A DNA stretch of 64,000 nt from JAWLDA01 sp041686855 (GTDB taxonomy: Bacteria > Bacillota > Limnochordia > DTU080 > RSA5). Position numbers and translations under genes: made by a program. The stretch's first letter is position 1; every line of letters starts with the position of its first letter. The stretch is taken from positions 1 through 64,000 of the forward strand of contig JAWLDA010000003.1 of NCBI GenBank assembly GCA_041686855.1. Reading direction: 5' to 3'. The notes beneath the pieces are model-generated. The model had not been told where the DNA came from. It saw nothing but the letters and a program-made list of their open reading frames with translations, and did no database searches. This document shows positions 51,815 through 60,117 of this stretch, piece by piece.

Positions 51815-54540
51815 ACCTTCGGCGTACACTCTCACGGGCACGCTGGATGATCCTTGCCTTACTGGGGGCGGGTTTCGTCGGCGTCATGCTCTTGGCCCGT
51901 ACGGCTACCGATTGGCTATGGTTCGATTCGCTGGGCTACTCCGAACTCTTTGTGCGCCCCATCCTCTGGCGACTGGGTGTGGGCGTCGGCGCGTTCATTC
52001 TCTCACTCCTCTTTCTCTACAGCAATTTGCGATTCACCCGCGAGAGCGTGGTGCAGGCCCTTTCCCGATTTCAGGACCGGTTCCCGCCGGCGTTGGGGCG
52101 GCGGTGGGTCGGCCGGGCCCTGCTCGTCGTCTCTGCGGTGATCGCATTCCTCAACGCATCGGCCTTAGCGGGTTTTTGGGAGCGGATCGCATTTGGGATT
52201 CACGGCGGCTCGTTCGGAGCCGCGGATCCGGTGTTCGCTCGCGACATCGGATTTTACGTGTTTACACTTCCCATGTGGGACGTGTTACGGACGTTGGGGA
52301 CTAGCCTTTTCGCGCTGACGGCGCTGTTGTGTGGAGCGGTTTACGTAGCCGCCGGCGGCGCCGAATGGCGGGGACTGTCGATTCGCCTGGAAACAAAAGC
52401 TCGCGTTCACCTAAGCTTGTTGGTCGCCGGTCTCTTTGCGTTTAAGGCGCTAGACTACTACCTCAAAGGTTTTGAGCTGGTTTACTCCACTCGAGGAGCG
52501 ATTTACGACGCTGCTTACACAGACGTTCACGCGGTCTTGCCGGTCTTGCGAATTCTCACCGTAGTCGCTGCTCTCCTCGCTATCTTGGCGATAATCAACG
52601 CTCTGCGCCCGCTGATGCGCTGGCTCCTCATTGGTACGGCGACCCTTTTGGTCCTCTCGTTTGGGTTGGGCGGAATCTACCCGGGATTCATTCAGGAGTT
52701 TGTAGTGCGCCCCAATGAACTCGAGAAGGAGTTGCCGTACGTTCGCCACCACATCCAAATGACGCGCCAGGCATTCGGCCTCGACGGAGCGGTGACGCGC
52801 ACTATCGACGCAACAGACGAACCGACACCGGGCGTAATCTCCGAGAACCCCTGGCTTCACCAAAGCGTGCGGCTGTGGGATTGGCGCCCGCTTATTGATA
52901 CATTCGGACAGATCCAGTCGCTGCGTCCCTACTACGACTTCATTGAGGTGGACGTGGATCGATATTGGATCGATGGCGCGTACCGCCAAGTGATGATCTC
53001 CCCACGGGAGCTGACCTCCGCGAAGTTACAGAATCAGTCGTGGGTGAACCTTCATACGCAGTACACCCACGGTTACGGCGTCGTGGTGAGCCCGGTCAAT
53101 GAAGTGAGCCCACGGGGACTCCCCAACTTCTTGGTCTCAGACATTCCTCCGCGTGCTCGCACATACGAGCTGACAGTAAGTCGCCCCGAGATCTACTACG
53201 GTGAACAAGAGAGTGATTACGTCATCGTTCGTACACAGCGTCCGGAGTTTGATTATCCCCGCGGCGACGAAAACGCGACTACGTTTTACGAAGGTGACGG
53301 AGGAGTACAACTCAGCAACTACGTGCGCAAACTGCTCTTCGCCGCCCGTTTTGCGACAACGCGCATTCTCTTTTCAAACGACATCACGCCGGAGAGTCGC
53401 GTGATGTTCAGGCGGCAGATTGTCGAGCGAGTTGCAACGCTTGCGCCCTTTTTGCGCCTCGACGGCGATCCTTACATCGTGGTGGCGGACGGGCGGCTCT
53501 ACTGGATGATTGATGCGTACACTACCTCGGACCGGTACCCGTACGCACGCCCATTGAGCGACTGGGGGAATTACGCCCGCAACGCAGTGAAGGTCGTCGT
53601 AGACGCGTATCACGGAGCCGTCGACTTTTATGTGGCGGACCCGGAGCCCGTCGTGGCCGCTCTTAGTCGAGTGTACCCTGGGACTTTTAAGCCGATCGAT
53701 CAAATGCCCGAGTCGCTGCGGACGCATGTGCGCTACCCTGAGGACCTCTTCCTAGCCCAAGCGACCGTTCTTACTCGATACCACATGCAAGATCCCCAGG
53801 TCTTTTACAACCAAGAGGATGTATGGGATCTGCCGCGGGAGATCTACGAACAATCTGAGATAGGGCTCCAACCTTATTACATCACGACGCGTCTACCCGG
53901 AGAGAGTGGCGAAGAGTTTGTGATCATGCTTCCGTACACACCGGTGGGTAAAGCCAACATGGTCGCATGGTTGGCGGCCCGAATCGATGGTGAGAAGTAC
54001 GGAGAGCTCCTCCTTTACTCCTTGAGCAAGCAGGAGATTGCCTTTGGACCGATGCAGTTTGAGGCTCAAGTGAATCAAGACACCGAGATCTCATCGCAAC
54101 TCACCCTTTGGGGCCAGCAAGGTTCACGGGTGATTCGCGGCAATCTGATCATCATACCCGTGGGAACATCGTTCATGTACGTTGAGCCCCTCTTCCTCCA
54201 GGCAGAGCAGGGGCGCATGCCCGAGCTGAAGCGCGTCATTGTCGGACTGGGCAGTCGCATTGTGATGAGAGAGAGCTTCGCGGACGCACTCTCCGCCTTG
54301 GTGGGAGAGGGGGGCGTCGTCACGACGCCCGCGCCGCAGGATCCGCTTTCGGCGGGAGAAGCTTCTCCTGAGGTAGGTGGCACCGTCGATATGGCGGAGG
54401 TTAGGAGCTTGGCCAAGAGGGCAGGCGACCTCTTTGATGAAGCGCGACGGCACGCAGCCGCCGGCGCATGGTCTGAGTACGGACAGACGCTTGCGGAGCT
54501 GTCCGAGACGTTGGAGGCGTTGGAAGGCTCGATCGAGTAG
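51811..54540 (+). CDS. UPF0182 family large membrane protein
   Basis: This 909-residue protein has seven hydrophobic helices in the first ~300 residues, followed by a large, probably extracytoplasmic domain (about 310-800) with E-N-P-W-L, Y-Y-D-F-I-E-V-D-V-D-R-Y, W-V-N-L-H-T-Q-Y-T-H-G-Y-G and M-P-E-S-L-R-T-H-V-R-Y-P-E-D-L-F. These are hallmarks of UPF0182 (COG1615), known in actinobacteria, cyanobacteria and some Clostridia. Function is unknown. The C-terminal ~60 residues form a charged helix after a proline/alanine-rich linker. It overlaps hslO by four bases. Confidence 0.92.
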   Translation: MNLRRTLSRARWMILALLGAGFVGVMLLARTATDWLWFDSLGYSELFVRPILWRLGVGVGAFILSLLFLYSNLRFTRESVVQALSRFQDRFPPALGRRWVGRALLVVSAVIAFLNASALAGFWERIAFGIHGGSFGAADPVFARDIGFYVFTLPMWDVLRTLGTSLFALTALLCGAVYVAAGGAEWRGLSIRLETKARVHLSLLVAGLFAFKALDYYLKGFELVYSTRGAIYDAAYTDVHAVLPVLRILTVVAALLAILAIINALRPLMRWLLIGTATLLVLSFGLGGIYPGFIQEFVVRPNELEKELPYVRHHIQMTRQAFGLDGAVTRTIDATDEPTPGVISENPWLHQSVRLWDWRPLIDTFGQIQSLRPYYDFIEVDVDRYWIDGAYRQVMISPRELTSAKLQNQSWVNLHTQYTHGYGVVVSPVNEVSPRGLPNFLVSDIPPRARTYELTVSRPEIYYGEQESDYVIVRTQRPEFDYPRGDENATTFYEGDGGVQLSNYVRKLLFAARFATTRILFSNDITPESRVMFRRQIVERVATLAPFLRLDGDPYIVVADGRLYWMIDAYTTSDRYPYARPLSDWGNYARNAVKVVVDAYHGAVDFYVADPEPVVAALSRVYPGTFKPIDQMPESLRTHVRYPEDLFLAQATVLTRYHMQDPQVFYNQEDVWDLPREIYEQSEIGLQPYYITTRLPGESGEEFVIMLPYTPVGKANMVAWLAARIDGEKYGELLLYSLSKQEIAFGPMQFEAQVNQDTEISSQLTLWGQQGSRVIRGNLIIIPVGTSFMYVEPLFLQAEQGRMPELKRVIVGLGSRIVMRESFADALSALVGEGGVVTTPAPQDPLSAGEASPEVGGTVDMAEVRSLAKRAGDLFDEARRHAAAGAWSEYGQTLAELSETLEALEGSIE

Positions 54541-54546
54541 GCCCTG

Positions 54547-54576
54547 GCATATTTGCCTCACCCCCTTGAATAGACT
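54547..54576 (+). promoter_or_regulatory. SigE-type promoter for spoIIP
   Basis: GCATATT (54547-54553) matches the SigE -35 consensus kmATATT at every position. After 15 bases comes AATAGACT (54569-54576), which shares the A-T-A, A and T positions of cATAcanT. spoIIP is SigE-controlled in Bacillus subtilis. Confidence 0.5.
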
Positions 54577-54613
54577 TGTCTCTGACATGTTAAGGCACAG
54601 GGGGTAGATCGGC

Positions 54614-55411
54614 TTGGCAATCAAAAAGACGGTATCAAACCGGGGGCCGGGGCTTCTTTACATCATCGCAGCTTTGGTCGTCGTAGCGGTCGCGGGAGCG
54701 CGCTTCTTTGGCTTTGCGCCCTCTGCGGACGTGGAGGATCCCGGCGCCTTGGATAATCCGCCCCGGGTCGAGCGACCGATGGACCAGTCGGGCGTCGTTC
54801 CCGATCCGTCCAAGATGACGCAAGTCTTGGTGTACCACACCCACGGGACTGAGAATTACTCACCGAAAGATGAGTTCTCCACCAAGGGTCCAGGAGATGT
54901 CATCTCGGTGGGTAATGCTCTCGTAGAGGCGCTAAGGCGGGAAGGGATCGAGTCTGTCCACATCCAAACGGTGCACGACTTACCGGAGTGGAATCAGGCA
55001 TACGCGAAAACACGCACCAGTCTGCAAGAGAGCCTGGCCCGCCACAGTGGTATCCGACTCTTGATTGACGTTCACCGCGACGGCGTCCAGTCCGACGCTG
55101 AAGGGTACGCAACGGCGACTGTGAATGGAGAGAGCGTGGCCAAGGTGCTCTTTGTGGTGGGTTCGACCGACAACCCCCTGGCGACAGAGAACCTCCGTTA
55201 CGCCGAGAGGCTGCGAGAGCGTCTCGAGGAGATGGCGCCCGGCATCACACGTGGGGTGCGGGTGATGGCACGAGAGACCAACCAAGACATCCATCCGAAC
55301 ACGCTGATCGCGTACGTAGGCGATCATAACGATAGCACCATCGAAGAAGCCATGCGCACAGCCGAGCTGCTTGCCAATGCCGTTGCCTCCCTCCTTCGAG
55401 AAGATGGATGA
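54614..55411 (+). CDS. spoIIP: Stage II sporulation protein P (SpoIIP)
   Basis: This 265-residue membrane-anchored peptidoglycan hydrolase (amidase/endopeptidase) acts with SpoIID and SpoIIM in septal thinning and engulfment. It has an N-terminal helix (about 13-32) and an amidase_3-like domain with V-L-V-Y-H-T-H-G-T-E-N-Y, L-L-I-D-V-H-R-D-G and A-T-V-N-G-E-S-V-A-K-V-L-F-V-V-G. The zinc ligand histidines and Glu are visible. It is shorter than Bacillus subtilis SpoIIP (about 400 residues), lacking the long N-terminal region. TTG start after AGGGGGT. Confidence 0.85.
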   Translation: MAIKKTVSNRGPGLLYIIAALVVVAVAGARFFGFAPSADVEDPGALDNPPRVERPMDQSGVVPDPSKMTQVLVYHTHGTENYSPKDEFSTKGPGDVISVGNALVEALRREGIESVHIQTVHDLPEWNQAYAKTRTSLQESLARHSGIRLLIDVHRDGVQSDAEGYATATVNGESVAKVLFVVGSTDNPLATENLRYAERLRERLEEMAPGITRGVRVMARETNQDIHPNTLIAYVGDHNDSTIEEAMRTAELLANAVASLLREDG

Positions 55412-55472
55412 CGCAAAGGACGGACGAGGGATGCCGCACGCGCTGATGGCGCAAAAGGAGAACAAACCTCGT

Positions 55473-56852
55473 ATGGGCAAACGCATTCATTTTGTAGGCA
55501 TCGGGGGAGCGGGTATGAGCGCCATCGCGCGGGTACTGCTCTCTGAAGGAAAGCGAGTGAGTGGCTCCGATGTCGAAGGTTCGGCTGTCATCGACGAATT
55601 GCGCCAACTCGGAGCAGAGGTACACATCGGCCATCGTGCCAACCAAGTCCTCGGAGCCGATGAGGTCGTTTTGTCGACGGCGATCGACCCGGAGAATCCC
55701 GAGGCGGTAGAGGCCCGGCGGCTGGGGATTCCAGTGCGCCATCGCTCCGAGGCGCTCGCCGACCTCATGAACGCGAAGACCGGTGTCGCAGTTGCGGGCG
55801 CCCACGGCAAAACGACGATCACTTCGATGATCGCCTGGACGCTTCACCAAATTGGCGAGCCGCTCACATTCCTTATAGGCGGGCTCCTGCCGGGAATTGG
55901 TGGCGCCAAGGCGGGCCTCGGGCCAATCCTTGTCGCCGAAGCCGACGAGAGCGATCGTTCTTTCTTGCGTTATCGTCCAGCAATCGCCGTGGTCACCAGC
56001 ATCGAGCCAGACCACCTCGAATACTATGAGAACAGTTTCGCGGCTCTGCGTGAGGGATACGAACAGTTTTTGCGCCAGGTGAAGCCTGACGGCGTGCGTG
56101 TCCTCTGCGTCGATGACAAAACGGTAAAGGAGATCGCCGATTCGTTCGTGCCATCCGAGACTCTCGTTACTTACGGGCTTCAATCCGGGGCAAAGTATCG
56201 GGCAGTGGGGATCGAAACAAAAGGATTCCACTCGGAGTTTCGTCTCGAAGTCGCTGGCGTGGAGGTTGGTCGGTATCGCTTGAGTGTCCCGGGAAGGCAC
56301 AACGTCCAAAACGCACTGGCCTGTATCGCAGTCGCAGACGCCTTGGGCATGGATCGCGAGGGGATTCGGCGCGAGCTGGAGACGTTTCGCGGGGCTCGGC
56401 GGCGCTTTGAGGTCGTCGCCCAAACGGATGAGAATCTGATCATCGACGATTACGCTCACCATCCGACGGAGATACAGGCGACGTTGCGTGCGGTGCGGGG
56501 GGGCTTCCCCGGTAGGCGAGTGATCGCGGTCTTTCAACCTCATCGGTACAGCCGAACGTCTCAGTTGATGGAGGAGTTCGCCTCGAGCCTCGGGGCCGCA
56601 GACCTTGTTGTGTTGACTGATATCTACGCACCCCCACCGGAAAAACCCATTTCCGGGGTGACCGGCGAGCGGCTGGCAGCGCTTGCGCGGGCCGAGTTGG
56701 GCGAACGGTTAACGTACGCCCCAGGACTTGAAGAAGCGGCCCAAAGAGTACGGGAACTGCTGTGTCCGGGAGATGTAGTTGTCACAATGGGCGCCGGGAA
56801 CGTATGGAAGGTGGCGCGCCTCTTAGCCGGATTGACACCGGAGAGACTCTAG
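55473..56852 (+). CDS. murC: UDP-N-acetylmuramate:L-alanine ligase MurC
   Basis: This 459-residue Mur ligase adds L-alanine to UDP-MurNAc. The N-terminal Rossmann domain has H-F-V-G-I-G-G-A-G-M-S, the ATP motif is G-A-H-G-K-T-T-I-T-S-M, and D-D-Y-A-H-H-P-T-E marks MurC. It is isolated from the division cluster, which also lacks murD. ATG at 55473 gives the usual short N-terminus and has AAAGGAG 12 bases upstream; earlier in-frame ATGs at 55404, 55431 and 55446 overlap or adjoin the spoIIP end and remain possible. Confidence 0.94.
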   Translation: MGKRIHFVGIGGAGMSAIARVLLSEGKRVSGSDVEGSAVIDELRQLGAEVHIGHRANQVLGADEVVLSTAIDPENPEAVEARRLGIPVRHRSEALADLMNAKTGVAVAGAHGKTTITSMIAWTLHQIGEPLTFLIGGLLPGIGGAKAGLGPILVAEADESDRSFLRYRPAIAVVTSIEPDHLEYYENSFAALREGYEQFLRQVKPDGVRVLCVDDKTVKEIADSFVPSETLVTYGLQSGAKYRAVGIETKGFHSEFRLEVAGVEVGRYRLSVPGRHNVQNALACIAVADALGMDREGIRRELETFRGARRRFEVVAQTDENLIIDDYAHHPTEIQATLRAVRGGFPGRRVIAVFQPHRYSRTSQLMEEFASSLGAADLVVLTDIYAPPPEKPISGVTGERLAALARAELGERLTYAPGLEEAAQRVRELLCPGDVVVTMGAGNVWKVARLLAGLTPERL

Positions 56853-56904
56853 CGGGTAATCCTGTAATATGTGGGAAGGATAAAGCGCGGGGGCACGCTC
56901 AAGA

Positions 56905-58605
56905 GTGGAGATTCGTTATCACGACGGGAACGGCGCAGTCTTAAAGCGCCTGGCCGATCAAGCGTTCGATCGCAAGGAATGGTTTGATCTCAAGACCGAA
57001 GCAGAGCGCCTTTCGCTCACTGAGGGGTTTGAGCGTCTACTCAGCCTCGATGTGTTAAATCTCGAACTCTTTGAGCACCAGCGCCGAGCCGTCTTGCGGG
57101 TACTGCGTGAACTGCGCGGTCGAGCCGTGCTTGCCGACGAAGTGGGACTCGGAAAGACGATTGAGGCGGGAGTGATCTTAAAGGAGTACCTTTTGAGGGG
57201 ATTGATCCGCCGCGTCCTCCTCTTGGTGCCCGCGTCGCTGGTCTCTCAGTGGCGCTTGGAGTTGCGCGAGAAGTTGGAGCTTCACTTTCGAGTGGGCCGC
57301 ACGGAGCTTGACTTCCGCGATGGAGAACTCGTGCTTGCTTCCATCGATACGGCCAAACGCCCAACGTGCTCTCCGGCGATCCTCGACGGCGTTTGGGATA
57401 TGGTCGTCGTCGACGAGGCCCACCGGCTTAGAAACCAAAAGACGCTCAATTGGCGGTTTGTGAACAGTATCCAAAAGAAGTACCTCCTCTTGTTGACCGC
57501 AACGCCGATTCAAAACGACTTACGCGAGTTGTTCAATTTGGTCACTCTCCTCAAACCGGGACAGTTGAAGACGTACTCGCAGTTTAAGCGCTCTTTTATG
57601 CTGGACAAGCACTCTCCTAAGAATACGACTCAACTCAAAGCCGTTCTGTCGGAAGTGATGGTCCGTTCCGGCCGGCGCGAGAGCCTGTTGCCCTTCCCCA
57701 AGCGGGAGGTACGCACACTTCAGGTCGAGTTTAGTGAGCCCGAACGCGCGTATTATAACGAAGTTCTCGCGCGTATGCGGGAGGCGTACCGCTCCATGCC
57801 TAAGGATAAGCGGAACATGTTGCCGCTCATTCTCGTAATGCGGGAAGTGTGCAGCCATCCAACAACAGCCTTGAAGAGTCTGGCGGCCATGTGTGGGAAA
57901 GAGCACCTGCGCACCGTCACGCCACAGACGGTGAAGGCGTGGCAGCAGAGCGTCGACGCGGTTACGCCGGCCAAGGTCGATTCACTCCTCACTTACCTTA
58001 ACGGCCGCTCGGATTCTGCGATCGTCTTCACGGAGTTTCGCGAGACCCAAAGGGAGTTGCTGCGGGCGCTTCAATCCGCCGGATATACCACCCATGCCTT
58101 TCACGGCGCTCTCGACGCTCATGCCAAAGACGAGGCGATAGCAGCGTTCCGCCGCGAGGGTGGCGTCTTGGTGAGTACGGAGAGCGGTGGGGAAGGACGG
58201 AATCTACAGTTTTGTCGCACGGTGATCAACTATGACTTGCCTTGGAATCCCATGCGGGTTGAACAGCGGATCGGGCGCGTCCACCGCCTTGGACAGCGAC
58301 GCAGCGTCGAGGTGGTCAACATGGTCCTCTCTGACGCCATCGACGGTTACGTCCTCTATTTGCTCGAGAAGAAGATTCGAATGTTTCATCGCGTGATTGG
58401 AGAGGTTGACGAGATCCTCAGTACGTTGGAGGGTAGCTTCGAGCAGGGAGTGGCCGAAGCGTTGTTGGAAAGCGAAGCGCCAGACGAACTCGGCCGGCGC
58501 ATCGAGGCATTCGGCGAAGAGTTGGAGCGTGCGTACCGGAGGTACGACCATGTCCGCCGTCTGAACGCATCTCTCTTTGAGAGTGTTCCGGAAGGGGGGC
58601 GCTGA
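56905..58605 (+). CDS. yqhH: SNF2-family ATPase, YqhH-like
   Basis: This 566-residue SWI2/SNF2 double-stranded nucleic-acid translocase has motif I A-D-E-V-G-L-G-K-T-I-E-A-G, Ia V-P-A-S-L-V-S-Q-W, II V-V-D-E-A-H-R-L-R-N, III L-L-T-A-T-P-I-Q-N, and in the second lobe S-T-E-S-G-G-E-G-R-N-L-Q-F-C and motif VI Q-R-I-G-R-V-H-R-L-G-Q. Length and motif sequences closely resemble Bacillus YqhH, a protein of unknown function encoded beside yqhG. It is close in type to RapA/HepA. GTG start. One base separates its stop from the next start, so the two proteins are probably partners. Confidence 0.88.
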   Translation: MEIRYHDGNGAVLKRLADQAFDRKEWFDLKTEAERLSLTEGFERLLSLDVLNLELFEHQRRAVLRVLRELRGRAVLADEVGLGKTIEAGVILKEYLLRGLIRRVLLLVPASLVSQWRLELREKLELHFRVGRTELDFRDGELVLASIDTAKRPTCSPAILDGVWDMVVVDEAHRLRNQKTLNWRFVNSIQKKYLLLLTATPIQNDLRELFNLVTLLKPGQLKTYSQFKRSFMLDKHSPKNTTQLKAVLSEVMVRSGRRESLLPFPKREVRTLQVEFSEPERAYYNEVLARMREAYRSMPKDKRNMLPLILVMREVCSHPTTALKSLAAMCGKEHLRTVTPQTVKAWQQSVDAVTPAKVDSLLTYLNGRSDSAIVFTEFRETQRELLRALQSAGYTTHAFHGALDAHAKDEAIAAFRREGGVLVSTESGGEGRNLQFCRTVINYDLPWNPMRVEQRIGRVHRLGQRRSVEVVNMVLSDAIDGYVLYLLEKKIRMFHRVIGEVDEILSTLEGSFEQGVAEALLESEAPDELGRRIEAFGEELERAYRRYDHVRRLNASLFESVPEGGR

Positions 58606-58606
58606 C

Positions 58607-60061
58607 GTGAGTATCACCAAGGAGGCCGAGATTGAGGCCTTTGTCCGGAGGTTCCTTAAGAGCGTCGGAGCGACATTTGTAATACGGGAGAATGGGGGTA
58701 TAAAAGCCAATCTTCCGGCCGATGTGGCGCGTCTGCTCGACTGCAATCGCCGCTTAGAACTCGATTTGCGTCGGTCTGACGAGGGGGTGGACACCTCGAC
58801 GCGCACAAACACGTCGGAGTTTGTAACCTTTGGGCACCCACTCCTCGAGGGCATGCTCGCACTTGCCAAAGAGCGAGGCAAGGCCGCCAATCTCTTGTTC
58901 ACGTTCAGTATGGAGCCTGACTTCGTTGAGCGCGTCATGCGTCTCGACCCGTTTAATGGCGCCCCAACCGCTGAGGCGAAAGGTGCGTCGCTTGCAGGCC
59001 CACTTGCTGAGTTACTTCGCAAGGCTCAGAGTGTACGGGTTGCCGACGGTCACGTGCGCGTGTTGGGGCGGCGGATCACCCACCAACGCCAACTCCTCTT
59101 TTTCTTTAAGGTGTCGATGCTCTCGGACGACAAGTGGGAGAGCACACTTCCGCTCCTGATCGATCCGGTTACCGAGGAAGTGGACCGTCCCGTCGACTTG
59201 ACCGGCTCTGTCTCGTTCGTCCCCCATCGGCACCTCCAAGGCCAGAGACCCTCGCAGCAGGAGCGCTACACCGTGGAGCGTCTCTATCGCAAGGCGTGTG
59301 ACCATCTCGAGGGTCGATTGGCGAACGTGATGCGGCACTTTGAGCTCCGGGCGGCCGAGCGGGCCCGCAACGAACGAAACCGAATCGAGGAGTATTATCG
59401 GGGGCTCGCCGCAGAGAGCTTGGAACCTCTTCGTAACCTCTTCCGCCGCATCTCGAACGTGGGTACACGCGCCGAAATGGCACGCTCATGGCAGATGCAA
59501 AACCGTTACCAGGAGCAAGTGGACGCACTCAAAGAGGAGGCTCGCTCACTTGAGTCAGTCTACCAGGCCGAACGGGACGCGCTTCAGCGAGAGCAGGCGC
59601 AGCGCCTTTTGGAAGTGGAAGAACGCTTTCGACCCCGGGCGGAGATTACACTGACGCATGCAGCGTATGTCATGGTGCCGCGCATTGAATGGCGACTGCG
59701 CATTGAGCGGGACCATGTGACGCGCGAGACGACCATTCTCTACGACCTACTCAGACGGGTCTGGGTCGACTGGGTGTGCGAAGGTTGCGATCGACGGATT
59801 TTGCGGGACCCGGCCCACCTGTGCTCCTGTGAAGCGATCGTGTGCGAGGAGTGTCACTCGTCGTGTTCGACGTGCGGCCGTACCACTTGCGGCGTGTGCT
59901 GCGACGAACGCTGCCACCTCTGTGGTAAGACGACCTGCGAGACGTGTGATTCGGCGTGTCCGTGGGGAGAGAAGGGCTTCGGCGTGGAGCTTCCTATCGT
60001 TTGTCAGTCGTGTCGAGCTGAGTGGTGTGAGAGCTGCATGGGCCTTGGTCTCGTGTACTAA
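58607..60061 (+). CDS. Unrecognised protein: YqhG-like front, coiled coil, cysteine-rich tail
   Basis: This 484-residue protein has no confident family name. Residues 1-100 (E-I-E-A-F-V-R-R-F-L ... F-V-T-F-G-H-P-L-L-E-G-M-L) share a pattern with the YqhG-like gene at 63.1-64.0 kb and recall the G-H-P-L segment that follows the motor in HepA-type SNF2 proteins. Residues about 235-350 are charged helices, probably coiled coil. The last ~90 residues hold about 20 cysteines, mostly as C-x2-C pairs (C-E-G-C, C-E-E-C, C-S-T-C, C-G-V-C, C-H-L-C, C-E-T-C, C-Q-S-C, C-E-S-C), enough for four or five zinc sites or clusters. GTG at 58607 has GGAAGGGGGG seven bases upstream. It probably works with the SNF2 ATPase before it. 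Confidence 0.8.
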   Translation: MSITKEAEIEAFVRRFLKSVGATFVIRENGGIKANLPADVARLLDCNRRLELDLRRSDEGVDTSTRTNTSEFVTFGHPLLEGMLALAKERGKAANLLFTFSMEPDFVERVMRLDPFNGAPTAEAKGASLAGPLAELLRKAQSVRVADGHVRVLGRRITHQRQLLFFFKVSMLSDDKWESTLPLLIDPVTEEVDRPVDLTGSVSFVPHRHLQGQRPSQQERYTVERLYRKACDHLEGRLANVMRHFELRAAERARNERNRIEEYYRGLAAESLEPLRNLFRRISNVGTRAEMARSWQMQNRYQEQVDALKEEARSLESVYQAERDALQREQAQRLLEVEERFRPRAEITLTHAAYVMVPRIEWRLRIERDHVTRETTILYDLLRRVWVDWVCEGCDRRILRDPAHLCSCEAIVCEECHSSCSTCGRTTCGVCCDERCHLCGKTTCETCDSACPWGEKGFGVELPIVCQSCRAEWCESCMGLGLVY

Positions 60062-60117
60062 CGAGGGACTGTCCTAGCCTTGTCCGACAGGGTCTTCCGA
60101 CTTCGACAGCGAATGAG

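Noticed and set aside
55245..56543. A 432-codon open frame antisense to murC and the end of spoIIP
   Set aside because: The sense frame is a complete MurC with all motifs; the antisense product has no domain-like pattern and no ribosome site.
58204..59022. A 272-codon open frame antisense to the SNF2 and cysteine-rich genes
   Set aside because: It spans the junction of two well-supported sense genes, is rich in S, R and T as typical for shadow frames, and lacks a ribosome site.
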